A stretch of 64,000 nucleotides of DNA, taken from Papaver somniferum (lineage: Eukaryota; Streptophyta; Magnoliopsida; Ranunculales; Papaveraceae). Location of the stretch: positions 238,060,777 to 238,124,776 of the forward strand of contig NC_039364.1 of the NCBI RefSeq assembly GCF_003573695.1, written 5' to 3'. Below the pieces are notes generated by a model. That model made no database searches and had not been told where the DNA came from. It saw only the letters and a list, made by a program, of their open reading frames with translations. Shown here in pieces: positions 20,753 through 31,123 of this stretch. Position numbers and translations under genes: made by a program. The first letter of the stretch is position 1. The number at the start of each line of letters is the position of its first letter.

Positions 20753-23433
20753 TTTTGAATATTTTTGAATATTTTTGGATATCAAGTATCAACCTCATTC
20801 ATGTGCTTCGGGAGTGGGCACCAGACTTCTGTTGAAACTGCAATATCATACCGAGTAAATCTAACGTGAGGTTTGAAGATTGAATCTGATTAGTGTCCTC
20901 ACAATAACCCCAAACTCTGATTTTGTCTGTTCTTGCTAACTTATTAATTTTCTTCACCTTAGCTTAGCTAAAAATCCCAAATGCAACTAAGCCAAGGTTA
21001 AGGAAAATAGCAACCACGATGGCCCTTAGCCATGTGGTGTTAGACTTAATAGCTTGCGTAAATCAAGTATTTTCACGCTATCTCACATGTTGGACATAAT
21101 TTTTGAGAATAAAAACCAAACAGTAACAAACGGATTTGGAGTTCTTTTGAGAATAGGTTCCTTTTACAAATTTTTACATGCCTACCAAAAATAAGCACAT
21201 TTTGAAATATTAAACCTCACAATCTACCGGTCTTAGTTTCAGTGGCTAAAAATCCGTTGATTTTCAATATGTCATTTTCAAAATAGTAGTTGACGGTGTT
21301 ATATATACGTCTCGAAATACGCTCATTAATATGATTTAGAGGAAAACAAGGAGATAGCGCTGCAACATATGATGAATTATCATCAGACTGTCACAAGAAT
21401 TTAATAAGAGAGCCAAGGAGCAAAGTTTACAAATGGAGAACATAGCTAAAGAAGAAAGCAGGTTTAATTAGGGTTTTTTTATTAGAATTGTAAGTGTTTT
21501 ATATCATAAATTGACCAATGGGAAAACCCAACAAAGCAGGCAGACATATAGAGAGAGAATAGAGAGAGACAATGACTCTCCCAGAAGCCAATTTAGAGAA
21601 CCATGTTGTGAATTGATTCTACTAATATATTATTCTCATCGATTCATTATCAATATGGAGTTTGATATAACCTGATCTGCCTTTCTTAGCTAACACCTGG
21701 AAAAAAACTGAAATGGATACAACATCCCTGTACATCTATTCCACTTTGACCCGTGTAAAAAAACCTGAACTTGAATCTGTACAATTAAATTAAGTAACCT
21801 AAATTAAAGAAGATTCCAAATATATAAATTTCTTTCCCTGTTCATTGTAATAGTGGCTTTTAGTACATTGCGATTTTTCCGCCCATTGCGATATGTACTA
21901 CCACATCATGTCCTGTAGAGCTATGCAAGTGTTGCTATGTATATTATGTGACAGTATGTTCATTATGTCCAATTCTCAAATAACCATCTGGGTTACAACT
22001 AAACTAATTAAGAATACTTCTTTTAATTTACAAAATGGAAATCAATCATTAAGGTTGGATATGTCGTTTTATAGGGTTATATTGTCTTTATAAAGTTCTT
22101 CCTAAAGTTTGGAAATTCCCCGACATTTTTAGTAAAATTGATGCTAATTAAAGTTGGGAAATTCTAAAAATTCAAATTTTCAATTAATTTTTAGTTTATT
22201 GCTTCGGATATTGTTGATTTCGTATATGCTCTCCTCAATGAGAGTCTTTTTGGCAATTTCTTTTCTTCTAGAAACTCAATTTTATTTGAATATATGAAAT
22301 TACTGATTTTTTTTGTGTACAGTTTTCTTACTTTGTAATGTATTTTTTGTTTTCGAAATAAACAATGGCGCCGAGTGGGATATAGATAGAAGAAATGGCA
22401 ACTCAGATACTGAAAGTTAGTCCAATTCTGTCGTTCGTTTCGACCTTATTGTTTGTACCGCGTTTTAATAGTAAATTTGCTTGATTTAGATAGTTGTATA
22501 ATAACGTGAGTAACTTGAAGGTGTTCTATAAATGTGCAGGTCATTCCACGTATTTCCAGTGTTATTGGTTATCTCGGCTAATGGCTTTTGAAAATATCAA
22601 AAAATACACATCTTGTTGTGGCCAAGTTATCTGCATACTTGAATGAGTATGTTTCTCGGTATTAAATAGAAGTGACATATTGTCTCTTTGAATATTTTGA
22701 AAATGTAATTGTTTTAGTAGTAGTTCAACACTAATTTTCAGCTCTTTTTGTCATTCCTTTTCTGTAAAAGCAAGTAATACTCAGTGCCCGTTTTAGAAGC
22801 TTGCACAAGCAGACCTATTTAAACATTTGAAAAAAAGAAGATTAAATGCATCCATTCCTCAGATTGTACAAGGGGTATATATCAAGATGTTGATATTTTG
22901 TGTTGGTTCAGTGGTGGTACCTAGAGGATCTATCGAAGGTGAAGCATGTTTTCTTTTGTAACTTCAATATTTTTGTTGGCAGAGCCGATCCAGGTAATAG
23001 TTTGCTTCTCTTATTAGGAACAATGATTGTCGTTCTACTCTTTGATTGAATCAATGAAGTGAAAAAGAACAGAAACATGCGACGTACACTATATTCCCAT
23101 AATTGCTTTTATTACCCACATGCCACATATTTGTCTATTAACCGATCATAATATTACTGTGTATGATCGATACAGGTGGTTTAACCATTTGACTATATTA
23201 ATAGCTTATTAATATTCTCTTGACGCTTAGTGATTGTCCCACATATATTAGACTACTACATGTCTTCTTACCAAAACTGTTTCATATATTGTGGTTTTGC
23301 GGATCAAATTTTTATCGTCTGTCTGGAGTGTTTGAGCTTTGAGATGGTATTACAACATCGTTTTTCTTCCTGTGATTTAATTTTTGTTTTCTTTTGGATT
23401 TCGAGGTTCATATTTTTTGTTTCCATTTACTCT
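20753..23433. other. Gene-free stretch of about 2.7 kb
   Basis: AT-rich DNA without a convincing coding region. A GA-rich stretch lies at about 21555-21580, and small frames (for example 21893-22093 and 23230-23493) have no recognisable domain. No TIR, LTR or tandem structure was found by eye. Old unrecognised repeats or non-coding host sequence are both possible. Confidence 0.45.
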
Positions 23434-23438
23434 GGATA

Positions 23439-24158
23439 TGTAAATGTGGAAAATCCTACAACTACATCCAAAGAAACATATACACACATCTAATGAAGTA
23501 AACAAGCAAGAGATGCACAAGAACACAAGATATACGTGGTCCGGTATGATTACCTACGTCCACGGGGGTAAAAGTATGATCTTATTACTCGATTCAAGGT
23601 TACAAAGCATATATCTCACTAACAAGCACTCTCTTCACACTCTTAAGCTCTTAATATTCTCTCCACCCTTACTGATTACTTGCCCCTTAGTTCTCTACAT
23701 GGATCTCTATTTATAGCTACAAGTGATGATACATTCAAGTTATAGTGTAAGTCGCGGCGTATCTTCCTTTATGTCCTTCTCGAGTAGCAGGCGATGTCTT
23801 TTCCGAGATGTAGGGCTAAGCCTGGTGATATCTTTTCCCGACATCCATTCATCCGATATCGATCAGTTAGTGAGTATAGATGATGTCACCCTTGATATTC
23901 TTAGCCGAGTCTTACTTTGACCAGATTCTCCTTGTCTTCTCAACTACTTCGTCAATGCACTTATTGCTCTTGTACTCGATGGCTGTCTCTTCTGTCACCT
24001 CCGACTTTTACACGTTATTATCTACACGGGTTCCCTTGGTGTCTCTTTTATCGCGCTTAGGACAGATAGAATGATTTGGTGCTTCGCGCCTCATCTGCTG
24101 TCGATGCCCCACTACCTAGGATTGCTCCACCTGGATCTGTGGATTATTTACAACTACA
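23439..24158 (-). repeat. Solo LTR (720 bp) with exact 5-bp target duplication
   Basis: The plus strand starts TGTAAATGTGG and ends ACAACTACA, giving TG..CA termini with a TGTA/TACA inverted repeat. GGATA is exactly duplicated at 23434-23438 and 24159-24163. Orientation is minus because CTATAAATAG (TATA box, 23707-23716) lies on that strand with R/U5-like sequence after it. No PBS, PPT or partner LTR flanks it. This is the usual product of unequal recombination between the LTRs of one element. Confidence 0.85.
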
Positions 24159-24386
24159 GGATACATGAGTTTTTGTTGATTTGCTTTCAATAAGGACACC
24201 TCTCAATTCAATGTCTTCAGGCTTGCACATTCTCCACTGTATGATATAAATTCATTGAAGCTAGCTAGATTTTGGGTTATCTGGCTAATGATTTTTATTT
24301 AATTGTGGCAGAACAAATACCATATGATTCAGTCATTCGAAGGTTAAAATTTTAACTAAATTCTATTAATCGTGGGTAAACATTTT

Positions 24387-24755
24387 GGTTTCCATAATAA
24401 ACCATGGGCCTCTTTAATAAGCCATTTTTGGTTTCCTTAATAAACCCAGCCCGACTTCTTTAATAAGCCATTTTTGGTTTCCTTAATAAACCACTGGGTT
24501 ACCTTGATAACACAGTCGAGCTTCTTTAATAAGCCATTTTTGGTTTCCTTAATAAACTACTGGGTTACCTTGATAACCCATTCGGGCTTCTTTAATAAGC
24601 CACCTTTTGGTTTCCTTAATAAACCACTGGGTTACCTTGATAACCCAGCCGGGCTTCTTTAATAAGCCATGTGGGTTTCCTCAATAAACCCACATTTTAC
24701 CGATATCAAATAGCTTGTGCGGTTCGCATGTAGACTATTTTAATAGGGTACAAAC
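24387..24755 (-). repeat. Truncated 3' LTR with hairpin array
   Basis: It shares its last part (ACCGATATCAAATAGCTTGTGCGGTTCGCA..GGGTACAAACA on plus) with the LTR ending at 28261. Most of it is an array of short inverted repeats: GGTTT..AAACC, GGGTTA..TAACCC and GGCTT..AAGCC, each around a 6-8 base AT-rich loop, repeating with a period of about 66 bp. The last and longest hairpin is at 24669-24695. Confidence 0.8.
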
Positions 24756-26918
24756 ATCACCCTCTCTTAATTCTCAACTTGTTGAAGAATTAAGAAGAGT
24801 ATAATCTCGACTGTCCGTCGCAGCGTTCCTACGATGACCCCGTTACTTTTAAGATCATCTTGCCGCGAATTTAGCGTTGCTAACTTTTCGGAGTGCGCCC
24901 GGTTTTATGTCAACATTTCTAAGTATAACAATTATACTTAAAATTTCCATGCACCCTCATACTGCAGGTACCTAGCATACTGGAAACACGTTCAAAGTAC
25001 CAATAATGTACTAAAAAAATTCCTATATAAATTTACGCACGTACCGGCATGTGAGGCTTGACGTGTAGATGTGCTCTTTATTAGCACTTCCTTGTTTTGA
25101 CCTGGAGTTAGTGACCAGCCACTTTGATGTTTCTCTTTCATAGAATAGCATTTTATTCATCTGTTTCCCACTTGTTCGAATGCAGGCACCACCAGTAGCT
25201 AACCAGGCACGTTAATTGCCCAGCTACTTCGTTCTTGCTTTGGCACATTTTGCTCTACCTCTTTGGTAAGATACTGCCAGAACTCACTCGAATGGAGGCT
25301 GCTACCGTAACTTGTTAGGCACAGTGACTTCCTAACTGCTCTCGTACTGGCGTAGAATTTGCTGACTCAAACCTCTTGTGCTTGCGAATAACAAATGTAC
25401 GACAATCTCCGGTATACAGGTTGACCGCCGACTATAGCTTTTTGTCATATATTTCCTTTAGCTTCATTTTTTATTGAAACATTTTACTCTTATTCTTGAA
25501 GTACTTCTGTCAAAACACTTCGTCTTTGTTTTTCACTTTTCTAGAAAAACATTACAACTCCCCAGGCGTTCGTTCCTTCAACCTTAGCCGCTCCCATTAC
25601 TTGCCATGATACTGAAAAAGACGTCTTCTATTGTTCGACTTCTTTAAACAAGTTGCTTTTGATTGCATGCTCGGGGTCACTTTAGCCGCACCAAATATCT
25701 GTAGAGATATTCTCAAGTAGAAAAGACGCCCTCATGTGAAGCAGGAACTAGATATGTTGTATTCGTTCCTCACTTGCTAGATGGCTCTGGGATTATGATC
25801 AGGCATCTTTTCCGTTGCCATCTTATTTCTGGTTCCATCGTGATTTTTCCTTTGGAATCCCCCTCAAGCGTGAGTAGAGACATTACAAAGACGCCCCAAC
25901 TGTAATAACCTGCAATAAAATTTTCTCACGTGCGAGACGAGACTTTTTGCCACGTGGTGGACTTGTGATGCTCGAGAGCTAGTCGAGTCTTGAAATTAAT
26001 GTAGTGTGTGCTTGCGGCTGGGGAAGGGCTTTTTGCTCGCAACGTAACAAGGCTGAAGCGCTCGCTGCTCGGGCAGGCTGGCTGTTGCTTGTGTTGAGTA
26101 CGAGTCTTTGGAACAATATCGGGAATTGGACTCGTGGTTGAGACGAGACTTTATGCTTGCCAAGGTGCAAGTCTTTCATACTCGCGTGTAAGGAGAGATA
26201 TTACGCTTGCGATAAGAGCAAGACTTATGTGCTCATGTGCAAGGTGAGGCTTTAGGAGCTTGCTAAGTGATGCAAGGATAAGTACTGGAGGGTCTATGCA
26301 ATCCTCATCTCAAACTCGATCATGTATCCTTCCGCGAACCTCGAACTCGATCATGTCGCTATACACGAACCTCGAACTCGATCATGTTGTTGCCCCAAGT
26401 GAAAATAAAAGTTTCTCTAACACAGGAATTTTTGCATCCATGTTGTAGGGAATTGAAAGACGATTCTAACGAGCCAAAAATCACTCAATTCGGACTTATA
26501 ACGAAAACATTATTGACGAAACTACTTTCCAACGAAGCGCGCATGCTTTTGCAGACGTGGAAATGATGACAATGAAAAACTGCTAACGTGGTGAAGCTGA
26601 CTGTATAATAGTGACATCATGGCAACCAAACGTGCTGATGTGGCACACATACTGTCCTGGCGTGGCAGTCGAACAGAGCTAACATCACATGCATCTGATG
26701 ACATGGCAGCAAAGGTAATGACGTGGTAGCTTGCTGACTGGACGTACTGGTGTTGACATGGCAGTCTCCCAATGGTCTGTTCCAAAGAAGGCGAGTTGCT
26801 GATGTGGCAGTAGACTTTGACATGTCGACCAGCTGACTAGACCTAAAGCGATAATGTGGCATGACGATCGTTGAGGTGTCAGACGCTGAGTGGTTTTCTA
26901 AGTTGACGTGTAAACTGG

Positions 26919-27350
26919 TTAGACCCGAACGGTTTGACCGAGTTGGACCGAGATCGATCCAGAACGGTTTGACAGTGATTGGTCTGTGACGCGTGTCAGT
27001 TTTAGATTGGATGGACTCTGTTGATCCGGTATGTTGAACCCAAAGCTGGACCGAGGCTGGACAGATCCTACGGATGATATCTGTTGAACCTGACGATTTT
27101 GGACTGTTGGATCTTGAGCTGTACAGAAGGATGGATGAAGACGGTTGGTAACGCTATCTTCAACAGACATGCAACAGATATATATGTTACTGTTTTTGTA
27201 GATCTCTCTGCTACTTTTTGTAATGCTTTCTGCTTCTGTTTTTGGCGACGGTTTCTTCATCTCTTCCGCAACGGTTTCTTCAACTTTGTAACGGTTTTTC
27301 TGAACCCTATATTCTTTTTTTTTTGCTGATTTTGCATGGAACTCATGCAT
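26919..27350 (-). CDS. Putative 143-codon frame at the gag position of the gypsy-like element
   Basis: This is the first ATG frame after the PBS of the minus-strand element, about 60 bases inside it, so it sits where gag would start. The product is basic and lysine-rich at its N-terminus and polar and glutamine/serine-rich later, with no zinc knuckle or capsid-type motif I can recognise. The length is much below a normal gypsy Gag. It may be a degenerate Gag start or a chance frame. No function is assigned. Confidence 0.2.
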   Translation of the reverse strand: MHEFHAKSAKKKEYRVQKNRYKVEETVAEEMKKPSPKTEAESITKSSREIYKNSNIYICCMSVEDSVTNRLHPSFCTAQDPTVQNRQVQQISSVGSVQPRSSFGFNIPDQQSPSNLKLTRVTDQSLSNRSGSISVQLGQTVRV

Positions 27351-27411
27351 GATTATGAGGTTTTTGACGCACCTATCTCAATGGAAAAACAAGATCGTTT
27401 TACACGAATCC

Positions 27412-27426
27412 CCTTAGTCGGTGCCA
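27412..27426 (-). other. Primer binding site of the gypsy-like element
   Basis: On minus, TGGCACCGACTAAGG lies five bases after the 5' LTR end. It resembles the TGGCGCCG-type PBS seen in plant Tat/Athila gypsy elements. Confidence 0.6.
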
Positions 27427-27431
27427 AAAGA

Positions 27432-28261
27432 TGTTGGTGCAAAAATGTTTACCCCAACATTGCTCGAGATGTGCGTAAGATGATGGAATCTCCGCCATTG
27501 CTTTAATTCTCCAGAAATTGTAGATGAAAATTGAGGAGGTACCTGCAAAGACACTCCGATGCTTAAGTCAGAGAGAGTTCTAGACAGGTTTTTTAGAGGA
27601 GAAAAGTAACTGTGATTGTGTGCCTTTTGAGTTGGATTTCAACCTCTATTTATAGACAGAAAACAAATCTAATTGTTATGATTTGTAGTTATCTCAAATA
27701 ACCACCAAGATTTACCTTTATCTTGTGAGATTTGTAGTTATCTTGGATAACCACTTAGATTTATACTTATCTCCCCAATATTTGCATATATCCTGGAAGA
27801 TTCATGTTTATCTTCATCATATTTGTACATATCTTGAAAGATCCATGTCTATCTTGTCAAGATTTGCATTTATCCAAGAAGATCTATATTTATCTTTATA
27901 GATCTGGATATATCTTGAGAGATTAAAATATATCTTCCCAAGATTCATAATTATCTCAAAAGATCTATATTTATCCCTTTGAGATTTGTATTTATCTTTA
28001 ATGGTTTCCATAATAAACCATTGAGCCTCTTTAATAAGCCATTTTTGGTTTCCTTAATAAACCACTGAGTTTCCTTAATAAACCCAGTCGGGCTTCTTTA
28101 ATAAGCCATTTTTGGTTTCCTTAATACACCACTGGGTTACCTTGATAACCCATCCGGGCTTCTTTAATAAGCCATGTGGATTTCCTCAATAAATCCACAT
28201 TTTACCGATATCAAATAGCTTGTGCGGTTCGCACATACACTATTTTAATAGGGTACAAACA
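27432..28261 (-). repeat. 5' LTR of the gypsy-like element (830 bp)
   Basis: TG..CA borders: TGTTTGTACCC at 28261 and ..GCACCAACA at 27432 on minus. The outer 260 bases (28003-28261) carry the same hairpin array as the left copy, with fewer units. The middle (about 27690-28000) is a degenerate tandem of short units built around TTATCTTGAGAGAT-like sequence. The inner part has a CTATAAATAGAGG TATA box near 27640-27652. Confidence 0.8.
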
Positions 28262-28562
28262 AATCAAGTTTTGTTTTAGGTTTCTTTATAAAAGAATTAT
28301 ATTTAACCAAAGAGTAGAACGCCAATGTATCCAAGCATTTTATTGGTTAGGTTTAATTTCGAGTTCACGACAATTAGTGTAGTTAACTGATTAGGTGTCC
28401 CTCTAATTGGTGGTTTGTGATTCTGTCTAAAATACATCCTTTATTCGTATCTCCTATACTTTCTGAAAGATTAGGTTAGAGATTTCAAAAAAAATGTCCT
28501 TCCACTTGGCTTGGGTAGGAAAATGCAAGTTAATTAGGTAGTAGCTGCATACTGAAAGGTGC
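28262..28562. other. Unassigned flank
   Basis: About 300 bases of AT-rich DNA between the gypsy-like element and the MITE. No feature was recognised. Confidence 0.45.
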
Positions 28563-28565
28563 TAA

Positions 28566-29078
28566 GAGCAAGGGCTTTGGAGTGAGGATCCTCATTCAAT
28601 ATGAATGAGCCTCACTTTCATTTTGCTCTAATTTGATGCTGCTATGGGCAGTGATTAAGTACACTTTCACCCAGAATCACTTGCACACTCATTGAGACGA
28701 GTGAGTGGTGGAAAGTCTCCACTGAACGGCTGATGTTCATCCGCCCAAGCAAAACGGCTGAAAATGTGCCTCTCTGCAACAAAAAAGAAGGAGAAACATA
28801 TAAACATTAGCCTCCCAAACTTATTTTTAGAATTTTATTAATTTTAAACTCTGGGATACGGGACCCACGATTAGGTTTTATTATTATTAAAAGAAAAAAC
28901 CTACGAGGAGGCATATATTCAGCCGCTTTGAGAGAATTCTTCTCTCCAAACGGATAAACATCAGCCGCTTAGTCTTTGAATTTAGGTTTCCATAGTCACA
29001 AAAACACTCTTTCACTCATCCCTCACTCAATTTGGCAGTGAATGAGTGTTCAAAACACTCACTCCATAGCCCTTGCTC
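28566..29078. mobile_element. Tourist-like (PIF/Harbinger) MITE
   Basis: The left end GAGCAAGGGCTTTGGAGTGAG is matched in reverse complement by the right end GAGCAAGGGCTATGGAGTGAG, one mismatch in 21. The trinucleotide TAA flanks both sides (28563-28565 and 29079-29081), the preferred PIF/Harbinger target. The 513-bp interior has no coding region. It contains secondary inverted segments (CTCATTC / GAATGAG) near both ends. Superfamily assignment rests on the 3-bp TAA and short TIR. Confidence 0.78.
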
Positions 29079-29081
29079 TAA

Positions 29082-29566
29082 CTGTCAGTTGAACAACACC
29101 TTTTATTTTACCATCTAAAATACTGGTAAAACAGACACTATCTTTTTCTGATAAGCTTCTAACTCTTGACCTTGAAATTCCTGTTAAAACAGAACTTTTA
29201 CCGACAATATCATGTCTTGCAAGAATTTAAGTGTTCTTTTTCTCGATCTTATGTCATGAACTAACACCTTTTTTTGGACTTGTAAGGAACACTGCTCCTC
29301 ATTGGATAGCAGGGATGCATTGACGGCCAAACACATATTCCTCCTGATTGGATAGCCACAAAGTATGTTTAACTATAAAACGTTACAGTCTCTTCTTCTC
29401 TGATTACAGAGTTAAATTTGATAAAGTACTAAATTAAAATCGGATAACATTACATGTTCATGGATTACTATACAATTTGACAAGGTAATCATTGGAATGT
29501 GGTATTACTCATCTTGGAAGGTAATCATGAACTTATTTTATGAATCGAAAGGGAAATCACTAGGCT
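29082..29566. other. Unassigned intergenic sequence
   Basis: No gene is seen. A short imperfect repeat containing ATTGGATAGC occurs twice (about 29300 and 29348). Confidence 0.45.
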
Positions 29567-29960
29567 TATTGATAAGCACGAAAGTGCTACATTTTATGCC
29601 CATATTTATATTAGTTAGGACTCGATATTTTGGCTAATAATATTGTTTTAAGGCTTTTGCAGGAATTACAAACAAATCCAATCACCTGAAAAATAAGTGG
29701 TTAAATAAACAACAAATGACATTTGCGACTAAAATGGGTAAATGTGGCTGGCCTGGTATTCCTATGTATCAGCACCACTGCGCGGCACCAAACATAAACG
29801 GAGCCTTATGAACTTGCAAGGAAAAAGGAGTACATGATTAAGTTCACGATTCCTATAGACGTGGGCAGAATTAAAATTCAGTTGGCTAGTGTCACTGGCT
29901 TGGCACTCACGAGTTCACAACGGGCAGACAATTCTTAATCTCAATTAATGCATGGTGAAG
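29567..29960 (+). repeat. Truncated 5' LTR of the Athila-like derivative
   Basis: It starts TATTGATAAGCACG (TG changed to TA) and matches the 3' LTR closely until ..AATTAATGCATGGTGAAGC. There it joins pol-derived sequence abruptly. Confidence 0.85.
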
Positions 29961-30170
29961 CTCATTTTGCGTATGATTTTGATGACGATAGTGTTATTTT
30001 TGAAGTAAATTCCTTGTTAGACTCCACACCGCTGTTAGACACTAATAAATGGAAACCCAAACTATAACCTCTAGTTTTGTTCGAGTCTCGACTAGTTCCA
30101 TCAGTCGAAAAAGTTTCGACCATGACCTTTAAGCCATTAAGTTCATAATTTTTTTGTCTTGATGATATTA
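29961..30170 (+). pseudogene. Fragment of gypsy pol (protease-RT linker)
   Basis: The translated sequence has YDFDDDSVIFEVNSLLDST and LLDTNKWKPKL, with stop codons soon after. The full Athila element at 41310-41420 encodes the matching FDDDNVINEVNALLDST and LLDTSNAWKPKF. In Athila this segment lies between the protease and the RT and has no known catalytic role. It is joined directly to LTR sequence, so a deletion removed everything between. Stops make it non-functional. Confidence 0.75.
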
Positions 30171-30202
30171 ATAATGAAACCGTTTTAGATGATAACGGGT
30201 CT

Positions 30203-30577
30203 ATGAGTCATGATATTATTACTCCATTTGAGACAACATATGTTCGTGTGCCCTATTTTGCTCAACTGGAACCAATATCAGCCATAAAAGTTATTTCCGC
30301 TGATTTAGAACATGATTTAGGGCGTGCACCTCAACTAGAAGCTATTGAAAAATTTATACCTCTTTGTGTGAATGATTTACATATACTGACAATGCATGGA
30401 TTGATTACTAAGGATTGTTATTTATGGGGAATGGATTCATATGTATCTTTGGATGATTATAGTTTTTGCAGGTGCATATTTTCAGCTGACCTGATTGGTT
30501 GGGTTGATCCCCAACTTTTCAGACTCTATATATATTATTGGAAGCTTACTTTGGGGTATCAACCTCATTTTGTTTGA
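30203..30577 (+). CDS. Unrecognised 124-codon frame in the 3' part of the element
   Basis: An open frame from ATG 30203 to a TGA. It contains a compact central stretch with aromatic and acidic residues (LHILTMHGLITKDCYLWG, SLDDYSF, WVDPQLFRLYIYYWK). It is not RT, integrase or Gag, and I see no transmembrane segment or signal peptide. It lies between the pol fragment and the conserved CATTGAGGACAATG motif, where some gypsy elements carry an additional ORF. After the stop the same frame still looks protein-like for about 20 codons, so the stop may be secondary. The function is unknown, and it could be the decayed end of a larger protein. Confidence 0.35.
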   Translation: MSHDIITPFETTYVRVPYFAQLEPISAIKVISADLEHDLGRAPQLEAIEKFIPLCVNDLHILTMHGLITKDCYLWGMDSYVSLDDYSFCRCIFSADLIGWVDPQLFRLYIYYWKLTLGYQPHFV

Positions 30578-30803
30578 GATTATGTTCTATTGAAAGCAGG
30601 GAAACAATACATTTCGCTTCGTGGGAGTCAACCATTAGATTTGTTTCCTTTTCTCTATCTTTTATTTTTATTTGTTTATTTTTTTTTGCAATTTATAATT
30701 TCCCACCTTGATTTCTACGTTGGATGACTCAATTACATTGAGGACAATGTAATATTTAAGTGTGGGGGAGTGACACTTTGGTTAGGATTTAAAAAAAAAA
30801 TAC

Positions 30804-31080
30804 GACCAGCTGTGTAGCGGGTGTTAAAAAAAGAATGATCAGCTGTGTAGCAGGTCTTAAAAAAATATATTATTATCGTTATGGTTTTTAGGGTCATGAC
30901 CATCTGTGTAGCGGGTCTTTTGTATGGTATTTTCTATGATCAGCTGTGTAGCGGGTCTCTCTCTGTTTATCTTATTATTTGACCAGCTGTGTAGCGGGTC
31001 TAAAAGAAAACAAAAAAAAAATGATATGACCAGCTGTGTAGCGAGTCTCTATATTCATATGACCAGCTGTGTAGCGGGTC
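30804..31080 (+). repeat. Seven irregularly spaced copies of CAGCTGTGTAGCGGGTC
   Basis: Copies of GA(C/T)CAGCTGTGTAGCGGGT start near 30804, 30837, 30898, 30938, 30981, 31028 and 31061. The spacing is 33-61 bases and the spacers are unrelated AT-rich sequence. They lie between the conserved motif at 30736 and the polypurine tract at 31115-31123. Confidence 0.88.
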
Positions 31081-31114
31081 AATTCTTTGTTTTGATCGAG
31101 GACTAGCAAAATAT

Positions 31115-31123
31115 AAGTGTGGG
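31115..31123 (+). other. Polypurine tract of the Athila-like derivative
   Basis: AAGTGTGGG directly precedes the 3' LTR start TGTTGATAAG. It follows CGAGGACTAGCAAA, the same context as in the full Athila element near 45442. Confidence 0.65.

Larger units (their letters stand above)
24387..28261 (-). mobile_element. Non-autonomous Ty3/gypsy-like element (Tat-like PBS), 3' LTR truncated
   Basis: On minus, an 830-bp 5' LTR (27432-28261) starts TGTTTGTACCC and ends GCACCAACA. A PBS with TGGCACCGACTAAGG follows. The internal region of about 2.7 kb ends in the purine tract AAGAGAGGGTGA, directly before a second LTR start at 24755. That LTR keeps only about 370 bp of its 5' part. The internal region has no protease, RT or integrase, so this resembles a large retrotransposon derivative. 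The PBS and LTR end resemble Tat-group gypsy elements, which is an inference. No target duplication could be identified because the left end is lost. Confidence 0.75.

Noticed and set aside
23230..23493. 87-codon hydrophobic frame just before the solo LTR
   Set aside because: It crosses the LTR boundary at 23439 and so cannot be one old gene. The hydrophobic look comes from T-rich DNA.
24669..24695. miRNA precursor
   Set aside because: The 10-bp stem is too short for a plant pre-miRNA. It is treated as an LTR hairpin instead.
24387..24755. CRISPR-like array of regular repeats
   Set aside because: The repeats have no unique spacers of constant length, lie in a plant LTR and have no cas genes nearby.
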